DNA of 64,000 bases, from positions 233,970 to 297,969 of the forward strand of contig JAJDWR010000036.1 of assembly GCA_022825505.1 (NCBI GenBank). Reading direction: 5' to 3'. Positions 44,906 to 51,995 of the stretch are shown here, piece by piece. The notes beneath the pieces were generated by a model, which was given only the letters and a program-made list of their open reading frames with translations, had not been told where the DNA came from and did no database searches. How positions within the stretch are numbered: position 1 is the first letter of the stretch; each line of letters starts with the position of its first letter. The DNA is from Gammaproteobacteria bacterium (lineage in GTDB: Bacteria; Pseudomonadota; Gammaproteobacteria; Steroidobacterales; Rariloculaceae). Made by a program: the position numbers and the translations under genes.

Positions 44906-46540
44906 TCAGGATACCGAGAGTGGATAGGGCGAGGTGTCGGCGTTGTTCTGGAGCGCGTGGACGAGGCGGACCAGCAGCGACTCCCTGGCGCGTGCCGAAG
45001 CGGGATCGTCCCAGAGGTTCGTCAGTTCGTGGGGATCATTCGAGAGGTCGTAAAGTTCGCCCCAGTTACGGTTCTGCCAGACTGAAATCCGCCAGTGACG
45101 GTCAATCAGCGTCGAGACCGTTACCAGGTCGTCGAACCCCAGGTAAGGGTACTGAGTGGTGTACTCAACCAGGACCTCGTCGCGCATCGCCGACTCGCCC
45201 CTGAACAGCGGGCAGAGATCGACACCCTGCACGCCGTTGTACGGTTGCAGCCCCGCCCGGCTCAGCACGGTTCGGGCAAGATCCAGCATTGATCCCATTT
45301 CTTCGAGATGTCCGCGGTTGTATGCCGGGTCCGGATCCCGCCAGGCAAAGGGCGTGCGCACGATGCTCTGGTACTGCATCGGCCCCTTGAGCATCAGGCC
45401 GTGATCGCCGAGATACTCACCGTGATCCGACAGGAAACAGATCACGGTATTTTCGGCCAGGCCCACTCGTTCCAGCGTATCGAGGACCGCGCCGACGGCA
45501 TCGTCGATCATCGTAATCTGGCCGTAGGTCTTGGCCAGCATGTCGCGCGCCTGCCGTTCGCCGGTGACGAAGGGATACGTCCAGCGGGTTGATTGGGTAC
45601 CACGCTCGTACTCGTCCCAGAGCCTTGCAAGCGGCGGCGTCGCATCGCGCGTGGGTGTGTGGAACGACGGTGGAAGTTCAACCTCGTCGGGATCGTACAT
45701 GGCGTAGTAACGCCCCGGCGGCGTGAACGGATGATGCGGGTCCGGGAAGGAACACTGCACGAAGAAGGGCCTGCCCTCACCGCTCCCGGCGTGACCCTCG
45801 AGCCACGCGACGGTCTCCTCCTGGACGAATCGGGTCGGATAGAGATCTTCCGGTACGGCCGGCTGGTAGACCTGAGCCGCCCGCACGTCGCTGACGGCCC
45901 GCGCACCTGCAAGCCCCGGCTGAACGTCGAGACCGGGCGCCTTCTTTCTGAGCCACGCGGAGTAGTGTCCGGTGACCAGGTCTCCGTGCCCGAGACAGAA
46001 CGCGACGTCCTCGAAACCGTAGAACGGCGTGCGGATGTTGTCCGCGTGACCGGTGCGGGCCCACTCCTGGCTCATCTCCCACGCGTAGTCTCGCCGCGTG
46101 TATGGTGTCCGCCGTGCCTCGGCCAAATCGTCGGGCGGCGGCCTGAGCCCGTCCGGGTACACCCCACGCGGCACCTTGGCCGACTCCGATGTCATGCCCT
46201 GCAGGTGGCTCTTGCCGATGAGCGCCGTGCGATAGCCGGCCGCCAGGAGCAGATCCACAAAGGTGACGGAATCCAGATCCAGCGGAATCCCGTTGTAACG
46301 CACGCCGTTGACCCGCGGAATGCGGCCTGTCATGAAGGTCGCGCGATTGCTCATGCAAGTCGGCGACGAAACGTAGAAGCGCGACAGCCATGAGCCGCCC
46401 TCGGCGATACGATCGATGTTCGGGGTCTGCACGATCTCATTGCCGGCATAACCGACATGATCCCAACGCTGCTGGTCGGTGATGAAGAACAGGAAATTGG
46501 GCGTTGACGAGGTCGCCCCGGACCTACTCGGGCCTGTCAC
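44906..46540 (-). CDS. Cytoplasmic sulfatase/alkaline-phosphatase superfamily hydrolase
   Basis: The protein of about 544 residues shows the type I sulfatase core: NFLFFITDQQRWDH with metal-binding Asp, PTCMSNRATFMTGR at the formylglycine site, LIGKSHLQ, FPDPHHPFTPP, and FLSDHGEYLGDHGLMLKGPMQY with further metal ligands. The formylglycine consensus C-x-P/A-x-R reads CMSNR here, with Ser where Pro or Ala is expected. It has no signal peptide, so hydrolysis of sulfate or phosphonate monoesters would be cytoplasmic, after uptake by the adjacent AAHS transporters. The start is uncertain: GTG 46540, TTG 46546 and ATG 46585 are in frame and the last two overlap the upstream regulator. GTG 46540 lies just past the regulator stop. 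Confidence 0.85.
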   Translation of the reverse strand: MTGPSRSGATSSTPNFLFFITDQQRWDHVGYAGNEIVQTPNIDRIAEGGSWLSRFYVSSPTCMSNRATFMTGRIPRVNGVRYNGIPLDLDSVTFVDLLLAAGYRTALIGKSHLQGMTSESAKVPRGVYPDGLRPPPDDLAEARRTPYTRRDYAWEMSQEWARTGHADNIRTPFYGFEDVAFCLGHGDLVTGHYSAWLRKKAPGLDVQPGLAGARAVSDVRAAQVYQPAVPEDLYPTRFVQEETVAWLEGHAGSGEGRPFFVQCSFPDPHHPFTPPGRYYAMYDPDEVELPPSFHTPTRDATPPLARLWDEYERGTQSTRWTYPFVTGERQARDMLAKTYGQITMIDDAVGAVLDTLERVGLAENTVICFLSDHGEYLGDHGLMLKGPMQYQSIVRTPFAWRDPDPAYNRGHLEEMGSMLDLARTVLSRAGLQPYNGVQGVDLCPLFRGESAMRDEVLVEYTTQYPYLGFDDLVTVSTLIDRHWRISVWQNRNWGELYDLSNDPHELTNLWDDPASARARESLLVRLVHALQNNADTSPYPLSVS

Positions 46541-46542
46541 CG

Positions 46543-47205
46543 TCAAGCGCTCTTCGCGCCCGGAAGTTCGCCGTGTTCGCGCCAATATTGCCGAAATGCG
46601 CGCCTGACCGATTCGTTGTGTGCCTTCATCATCAGCGCCGCGTACTCCTCATCGCCCTCCTCCAGCGCCTCGATAATGTTGCCATGCTCGACCACGCTGA
46701 GCGGGTTGTGCCTGGCCGGAATCTGGCCGAACTTGAAGTAGAGATTGTGGTGAAAGTCGATGATCCGGTCGATCAGTTCGTAGAGCTTGTGACTGCCCGC
46801 CGCGCGGTGTATGGCCCGATGAAACCGGGAGTTGAGCTGCAGGAATCGCGGATCGTCATCGACGGCCTCTTCGATCTCGGCGTTCAGTTGCCTGAGTTCC
46901 TCCAGCGCTTCCTTCGAGATTCGGCGTGCGGCCCGGGCAGCGCTGTAGCTCTCGAGGAACGAGAGAATATCCATGAGTTCCTCGAACTGCGCCTCCGTGA
47001 CGTCGGCCACGTAGGAACGCCGGTTGGAGCGGATCTCGATGAGGCCCTGGTCCGCCAGCATCCGCAACGCTTCACGCACCGGGGTGCGGCTGACGTTCAG
47101 GGAATTTGCCAACTCCTCTTCCTTGAGCTGGTATCCGGGCTGGAACTTGCCCGAAAAGATCGAGTTTCGTATCCGTTCGTAGGCTATTTCTTTCGCTGTG
47201 GCCAC
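46543..47205 (-). CDS. GntR/FCD-family transcriptional regulator
   Basis: The 220-residue protein has an N-terminal winged helix (IRNSIFSGKFQPGYQLKEEELANSLNVSRTPVREALRMLADQGLIEI, in three runs) and an FCD effector domain with the metal-binding His set in RFHRAIH, VVEHGNII and MKAHNESVRR. FadR-subfamily regulators usually repress catabolic genes and respond to a carboxylic acid. A GTG at 47205 has AAAGGAA upstream and gives the usual length; a longer frame from 47289 adds about 28 unrelated residues. It is the first gene of a unit with sulfatase and both transporters and could bind the TTGTAGTACAA-like sites found elsewhere in the window. Confidence 0.9.
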   Translation of the reverse strand: MATAKEIAYERIRNSIFSGKFQPGYQLKEEELANSLNVSRTPVREALRMLADQGLIEIRSNRRSYVADVTEAQFEELMDILSFLESYSAARAARRISKEALEELRQLNAEIEEAVDDDPRFLQLNSRFHRAIHRAAGSHKLYELIDRIIDFHHNLYFKFGQIPARHNPLSVVEHGNIIEALEEGDEEYAALMMKAHNESVRRAFRQYWREHGELPGAKSA

Positions 47206-47294
47206 GTGAGTTCCTTTCTCAACCGGAGGATAACGCGCCGATCGGCATGAGGATGATCTGCGCTCGTGCAATGAACACAGCCAGTCCATGCACT

Positions 47295-48209
47295 CTAGTC
47301 GTCACCGTAGTCTACCTTTTCCACCCATTCAGGATCGACGCGAAGCCGCCAGTACTCGTCAAGGATTGATGCCGTGACGGACCCGCACACGCCGTCCCCG
47401 ATGATCTCGTCATCCACTCGTATCACCGGAAAAACTCCACCGGCTGAGGAACAAAGGAACACCTCGTCGGCGCGCTTCAACTCGGCCAGCGCAATATCCG
47501 CCTCTTCCCACCGACGACCGCTGCGCTCGGCGATTTCGATGACCGTGCGCCGGGTTATGCCTTCCAGGCGATGGTGTGCAGGCGTCTTCAGGACACCATC
47601 GCTGACGATGAAAGCGTTGAATCCCGGACCCTCTGTCACGTTGCCGTCGTAGTCCAGCAGCAGCGCATTGTCCGCGCCCCGGTCATGAGCTTCCAGACGG
47701 GCCTGTGTGAAGTCGCCCCACTGAAAGTTCTTCGCGGTCGAATCCAGGCTCTGCTCCGGAATCCTGCGGACCTTGCTGATGACGACGCTCATCCCGTCCC
47801 GAAGCTTTTGGGCAGGGGCAATTGGCGGAAGGATCTGGCAAAAGGCATAGAACCGGTTCTCGAAATACGCCGGGTTGCGGATGCCCAGCGAAGGCGGCAC
47901 CCCGCGGGTTGCGATAATCAACACCAATCCGTCGCGCAGTCCCGACCGCCGCACCACCTCGTGAACGATCTCGCGGATTCGGCCGGGAGGCAGCGCGATC
48001 TCCAGCCGCCACTTGGCCATGCTGTGCCCGAAACGCTCGACATGGTCCGAAAGGCGAAACAGGCAACCCCTGGAAAAGACAATCGCGTCGTATACGGCGT
48101 CGCCGCGGATAAATCCCCAGTCGGTGATGGGGATCGTCGCCTCGCTCAGCGGCAGGAACCGGCCGTCGACATATGCAACGCCAGCTTCCCCGGTGCTTGT
48201 CCCTGACAC
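47295..48209 (-). CDS. Class IV aminotransferase (branched-chain/D-amino acid transaminase-like)
   Basis: The 304-residue protein matches fold-type IV PLP enzymes: YVDGRFLPLSEATIPITDWGFIRGDAVYDAI at the start, DSTAKNFQWGDF with the PLP Lys near residue 160, NVTEGPGFNAFIV and LEGITRRTVIEIAER near 220-240. Such enzymes transaminate branched-chain or D-amino acids, or lyse aminodeoxychorismate. The residues that distinguish these are not decisive here. It lies 90 bases upstream of the GntR gene and on the same strand, and 11 bases downstream of the amidohydrolase relic. Confidence 0.87.
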   Translation of the reverse strand: MSGTSTGEAGVAYVDGRFLPLSEATIPITDWGFIRGDAVYDAIVFSRGCLFRLSDHVERFGHSMAKWRLEIALPPGRIREIVHEVVRRSGLRDGLVLIIATRGVPPSLGIRNPAYFENRFYAFCQILPPIAPAQKLRDGMSVVISKVRRIPEQSLDSTAKNFQWGDFTQARLEAHDRGADNALLLDYDGNVTEGPGFNAFIVSDGVLKTPAHHRLEGITRRTVIEIAERSGRRWEEADIALAELKRADEVFLCSSAGGVFPVIRVDDEIIGDGVCGSVTASILDEYWRLRVDPEWVEKVDYGDD

Positions 48210-48220
48210 GCGTCTCGTTC

Positions 48221-48520
48221 CTATTGCGGCGCTTGCGATTCCCGGCGGGCAAGGCTCCCGGAATCGAAGGCGATCCGTCCGGCCTGAATGACCGCAGCAA
48301 CGTCCCCGATTGCGCCTATGTCGTCGAGCGGGTCGCCCGCAACGATGACCATGTCGGCCTGGTGAACCGCCTTGATGAAGTCGACGCCGGCTTCGGCCAA
48401 CTCGGCGATGCGTGCATTGGTGAGGGCGAGATCCAGCGCAAATCCCGGCCTGGACAGCAGGACAAGCAGGGCGAATCCGGCGAGTCTCGCAATCGTTGCC
48501 ATTCTCGTGTCAACGCGCAC
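48221..48520 (-). pseudogene. Internally deleted amidohydrolase relic (about 99 residues)
   Basis: A GTG at 48520, preceded by AAGGAG, opens a signal peptide (RLAGFALLVLLSRPGFA) and then LDLALTNARI, the typical first strand of an amidohydrolase. It jumps straight to AELAEAGVDFIKAVHQ, an internal segment, and then to ADMVIVAGDPLDDIGAIGDVAAVIQAGRIAF, the usual C-terminus. The metal-binding middle (normally about 300 residues) is missing, but the frame stays open. This looks like one or more in-frame deletions in a secreted imidazolonepropionase-like hydrolase. The encoded protein could not be catalytic. Confidence 0.7.
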
Positions 48521-48542
48521 TCGGGACTCCTTTTCCAAAACG

Positions 48543-48551
48543 GTAGTACAA
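48543..48551. promoter_or_regulatory. GTAGTACAA operator-like half-palindrome
   Basis: GTAGTACAA matches nine of the eleven bases of the perfect site at 31837. It lies between the amidohydrolase relic (minus) and the esterase gene (plus), 97 bases before the latter. Confidence 0.35.
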
Positions 48552-48647
48552 TTTCGCCGTTTGATCGGTTATTTTAGCCTTGAACCCGCCATAGAGTAGA
48601 ACATTTCGGCGCAGAAGTAACTCCGAAGCGACGACGGACGACAATTC

Positions 48648-49610
48648 ATGACGGCACAACACACCAGCGGCAGCCCCGTCCCGCCTCCCCCGCACCTGAG
48701 CAGGGAAGCCCGGGCGATCCTGAGCGACGCCGACGATCATTTGTCCGATCTGGCCGATTACCGCACGGCGCGGGAGACGATCAATCGAATTGCCGATACG
48801 CGCTGCGAACTGGTGCGTACGCAGGGCGTGCAATTCGATGTGGACGCAGTGGATGCAAACGGTGTGCGTGCGTACTGGATCACCTCACCGCCTCAGGACG
48901 ATTCCGAACGCGTGATCCTCTATGCACACGGCGGCGGCTATGTGGCCGGCGAGGCGGCGCGGGTCATCGAGCACCCCCTGCGCATGGGCCGCGCCGCCGG
49001 GCGGCCCGTACTCTCGGTGGAATACCGGCGGGCTCCGGAGCATCCGTGGCCGGCCGCGTTCGAGGACTGCCTCACGGCTCACTGCTGGCTCGTCGAGCAG
49101 GGGTATACGCCGGGGCGAATCGCATGGACAGGTCTTTCGGCGGGCGGCGGAATCGTGCTGGCGATGGGGCTGGCGGCCAGGCAACGCGGCATCCCCATGC
49201 CCGGCGCCATCTACGGGATGTCGCCCTGGGCGGACCTCACACTCAGCGGCGACAGCTACCGGACCAATGCGCCCTACGATCACGTCATGGGAAGCACCGA
49301 CATGGAAAGGCTTGCCGGCATGTACGCCGGCACTGCCGACCGCCGCGAACCCACCATTTCACCCATCTATGGAGATCCTCGGGGCTTGCCGCCGACGCTT
49401 GTGGACGCCGGCTCAAGGGAAATGCTCCTGTCGGACGCCCTGATCTGGGCGCAGCGGGCGCGCGATGCAGGCGCGGACGTCACCCTGGACGTATGGGACG
49501 GGCTCTGGCACGGTTTTCACAACGCACAGGAGATTCCTGAAGCGCATCAGGTCACCGACCGGGCAGCGGCGTTTTTTCGCGCGCATACCGTCGGCGGTGC
49601 AGCGGGTTAG
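48648..49610 (+). CDS. Alpha/beta-hydrolase, hormone-sensitive-lipase (HSL) esterase family
   Basis: This 320-residue protein has the oxyanion-hole motif HGGGYVAG near residue 94, the nucleophile elbow GLSAGGG near 163 (the usual GDSAGG with Leu for Asp), a C-terminal Asp in DAGSREMLLSDA near 260, and the catalytic His in WHGFH near 288. It should hydrolyse small carboxylic esters or lactones. There is no signal peptide, so it is cytoplasmic. The gene opens a plus-strand unit: the E1 alpha gene starts 12 bases after it, implying a link to 2-oxoacid or diketone breakdown. Confidence 0.9.
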   Translation: MTAQHTSGSPVPPPPHLSREARAILSDADDHLSDLADYRTARETINRIADTRCELVRTQGVQFDVDAVDANGVRAYWITSPPQDDSERVILYAHGGGYVAGEAARVIEHPLRMGRAAGRPVLSVEYRRAPEHPWPAAFEDCLTAHCWLVEQGYTPGRIAWTGLSAGGGIVLAMGLAARQRGIPMPGAIYGMSPWADLTLSGDSYRTNAPYDHVMGSTDMERLAGMYAGTADRREPTISPIYGDPRGLPPTLVDAGSREMLLSDALIWAQRARDAGADVTLDVWDGLWHGFHNAQEIPEAHQVTDRAAAFFRAHTVGGAAG

Positions 49611-49621
49611 AGGGCCACGCG

Positions 49622-50614
49622 ATGACGCCGACATCAGCCCCTTCTACTGAAGAATTCCTGGACCTGCTCAGGACCATGCTGCTGATCCGGCGCGTCGAAG
49701 AACGGCTGCGAGACGACTTCCACGCCGGCAAGCTGCCCGGCGGCGTTCACCTTTACATCGGCCAGGAGGCCGTAGCGGCGGGGGTCTGTGCGCACCTCAA
49801 CGACGACGACTGGATCGCCAGCACCCATCGCGGCCACGGGCATTTCCTTGCCAAAGGCGGCGATCCAAAGGCAATGATCGCGGAGATTCACGGCAAGGAA
49901 ACAGGCATCTGCAGGGGCATGGGCGGGTCCATGCACGTGGCGGATTTTTCCAGGGGCATCATCGGCGCCAACGGCATTGTCGGCGGCGGCGTGGGCATCA
50001 CGGTGGGCGCCGCGCTGGCTGCTCAGCTTGAGAACAAGGGCCAGGTGGCCGTGTGTTTCTTCGGAGACGGCGCGGCGAACCAGGGCGTGTTCATGGAAGC
50101 GATGAACGTGGGCGCGCTGTGGAAGCTGCCGCTGGTGCTGATCTGCGAGCACAACGGCTTCTCCGAGTTTTCGCCGTCGGACACGGTTACGGCCGGCGAT
50201 ATCGCCGACCGGCCCGAGGCATTCGATATTCCCAGTACGAGCGTGGACGGTAACGATGCCATCGCCGTATGGGAAGCCGCGAGTGCTGCCGTCGACCATG
50301 CACGGCGGGGCAACGGTCCGTCGTTTGTCCTGGCGACGACCTACCGCACCCACGGCCATAACGAAGGCGAGGTGTATTGGCTCAGCGGGACGTATCGCGA
50401 CAACAGCGAAATCGAGGACTGGAACCGGCGCGATCCCATCGAACGGTTGACCCGCACGCTGGTGGAGCGGGACATCTGTACGCTGGATGAAGTCGGCGCC
50501 ATGGACCGCGAAATCCTGGACACCGTCGAGGACGCCTGCGCATTCGCCGAAGCCAGCGCGGTACCGTCTCCGGACGCGGTCCAGGACCTGATGTTCTTCA
50601 ACCAGGCTCCATAG
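49622..50614 (+). CDS. 2-oxoacid/acetoin dehydrogenase E1 alpha subunit, copy 3
   Basis: The 330-residue protein is a canonical E1 alpha (AcoA/PdhA type): LRTMLLIRRVEERLRDDF, GQEAVAAGVCAHL, STHRGHGHFLAKG, MGGSMHVADFSRGIIGANG and the cofactor motif CFFGDGAANQGVFMEAMNVGALWKLPLVLICEHN. It retains GGSMH, which copies 1 and 2 lack, so this pair is the most standard of the three. It is followed by E1 beta after 8 bases and by a lipoyl protein, and preceded by an esterase. Confidence 0.93.
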   Translation: MTPTSAPSTEEFLDLLRTMLLIRRVEERLRDDFHAGKLPGGVHLYIGQEAVAAGVCAHLNDDDWIASTHRGHGHFLAKGGDPKAMIAEIHGKETGICRGMGGSMHVADFSRGIIGANGIVGGGVGITVGAALAAQLENKGQVAVCFFGDGAANQGVFMEAMNVGALWKLPLVLICEHNGFSEFSPSDTVTAGDIADRPEAFDIPSTSVDGNDAIAVWEAASAAVDHARRGNGPSFVLATTYRTHGHNEGEVYWLSGTYRDNSEIEDWNRRDPIERLTRTLVERDICTLDEVGAMDREILDTVEDACAFAEASAVPSPDAVQDLMFFNQAP

Positions 50615-50622
50615 GCGGTCCC

Positions 50623-51594
50623 ATGGCCAAGAAACGACTGATCCAGGCCATCAACGATGCGCTGACCGAAGAGATGGAACGCGACGAACGCGTGATCCTC
50701 TTCGGAGAAGACGTGGAAATCAGCATGTTCGGAGATACCGTGGGCCTGCTGGACCGATTCGGCCCCGACCGGGTGCGCAACACGCCCATCTGCGAAGCGA
50801 CGTTGTCCGGCATGGCCGTGGGTGCGGCGGCGGCCGGATACCGGGTGATCCTGCACATGATGTTCTCCAATTTCATCTACACGGGATTCGACGCCATTGC
50901 CAACCAGATGGCGAAGATCCGGCTCATGACCGGCGGCCAGATCATGTTGCCCGTCACCGTGATTGCGGGTTACGGCGGCGGGCGTTCCACGGCGGCGCAG
51001 CACTCCGATACCCCCTACCCGGCGTTGATGAATCTGGGCGGAATCAACGTCGCCGTGCCGTCCACGCCGGCAGACGCGGCGGGGCTGTTGAAAACGGCGA
51101 TCCGCGGCAACAACCCCACGTTCTATCTCGAGGCGGGCGGCCGGGGCGGCCAGCGCGGCGAAGTGCCGGACGGCGATCACCTGATGCCCCTGGGTCAGGC
51201 CGCCATTCGACGTTCCGGCGGCGACGTCACGCTCGTGAGCGTCGGCGCCATGATGCGCCCGACACTGCGCGCAGCCAGGGCGCTGGCGGCTGACGGTATC
51301 GAAGCGGAGGTCATCGATTGCCGCACGCTGGTGCCGCTGGACACCGAAACGATCAAGGCTTCGGTGGCCAGGACCGGCCGGCTGGTCGTCGTGGACGAGG
51401 CCCGGGACCGCTGCAGCGCGGCGAGCCATATCGCCGCGGTAATCGCGGAAGAGTCGTTCCATGATCTCAGGGCGCCGGTCAGGCGCGTCACGGTACCGAA
51501 CATCGCGATGCCCTATGCCCCCAACGTGGAAAAACCGCTCTTGCCGAACCCTGAACGGATCGCGGAAGCCGCCGCGACACTGGTTCAGGCGTGA
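50623..51594 (+). CDS. 2-oxoacid/acetoin dehydrogenase E1 beta subunit, copy 3
   Basis: The 323-residue protein is an E1 beta: INDALTEEMERDERVILFGEDV, NTPICEATLSGMAVGAAAAGYRVILHMMFSNFIYTGFDAI, PSTPADAAGLLKTAIRGNNPTFYLEAGG and EVIDCRTLVPLDTETIKASVARTGRLVVVDEA. It forms the alpha2beta2 E1 with the preceding gene product. Its end lies 44 bases before the lipoyl-protein ATG. A GTG at its stop codon opens the longer lipoyl frame but lacks a ribosome site. Confidence 0.92.
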   Translation: MAKKRLIQAINDALTEEMERDERVILFGEDVEISMFGDTVGLLDRFGPDRVRNTPICEATLSGMAVGAAAAGYRVILHMMFSNFIYTGFDAIANQMAKIRLMTGGQIMLPVTVIAGYGGGRSTAAQHSDTPYPALMNLGGINVAVPSTPADAAGLLKTAIRGNNPTFYLEAGGRGGQRGEVPDGDHLMPLGQAAIRRSGGDVTLVSVGAMMRPTLRAARALAADGIEAEVIDCRTLVPLDTETIKASVARTGRLVVVDEARDRCSAASHIAAVIAEESFHDLRAPVRRVTVPNIAMPYAPNVEKPLLPNPERIAEAAATLVQA

Positions 51595-51638
51595 GGCGGA
51601 CCGAAGGGACCGCTACCATAGTCGGAGGCCAGTCAAGC

Positions 51639-51881
51639 ATGCGCGTTAAACTGAAACTTGCCGCAGTCGGCATGAACATGGAAGAAGCCACCATCGTCAA
51701 GTGGTTCAAACAACCGGGCGAGTCTTTTTCCAGGGGCGAGCCGCTGTACGAGATCGAGACCGAGAAGGTCGCCCAGGAAGTCGAGGCGCCGGGAGACGGC
51801 ACGCTGGTGGAGATTCTTGTGGAGGAGGACGAGGATGTCGAGGTGGGCGAAGCCGTATGCGTTGTGGAAGCCGATTCCTAG
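51639..51881 (+). CDS. Stand-alone lipoyl/biotinyl-domain protein
   Basis: The 80-residue protein is a single lipoyl domain: MNMEEATIVKWFKQPGESFSRG, YEIETEKVAQEVEAPGDG with the modified Lys at residue 43, and VEILVEEDEDVEVGEAVCVVE. It has no subunit-binding or acyltransferase domain, so it is not an E2. It may shuttle the acyl group from the E1 encoded just upstream to an acyltransferase elsewhere, for example the E2 at 19852; this is inference. ATG 51639 has GGAGG 10 bases upstream. Its last codons form the first unit of a 14-bp tandem repeat, so it may be the remnant of a longer E2 cut short by repeat growth. Confidence 0.85.
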   Translation: MRVKLKLAAVGMNMEEATIVKWFKQPGESFSRGEPLYEIETEKVAQEVEAPGDGTLVEILVEEDEDVEVGEAVCVVEADS

Positions 51882-51956
51882 GAGCCGATTCGTGGGAGCT
51901 GGTTCGTGGGAGCTGGTTCGCAGGAGCCGAATTGCAGGAGCTGGCTCGCAGAAGCC
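51873..51956. repeat. Tandem repeat, six imperfect 14-bp units
   Basis: Six consecutive 14-base units of the form GRTTCGTGGGAGCY run without gaps: GATTCCTAGGAGCC, GATTCGTGGGAGCT, GGTTCGTGGGAGCT, GGTTCGCAGGAGCC, GAATTGCAGGAGCT and GGCTCGCAGAAGCC. The first unit contains the stop codon of the lipoyl gene. The period is not a multiple of three, so it is not a protein repeat. The motif recalls short GC-rich intergenic repeats of gammaproteobacteria. Confidence 0.75.
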
Positions 51957-51995
51957 AACGCGACTGAATCAGTTTTATTATCCTTTATTTATCAT

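Noticed and set aside
51906..51995. N-terminal extension of the DUF3604 protein
   Set aside because: These codons translate the 14-bp tandem repeat; the signal-bearing protein starts at ATG 51996.
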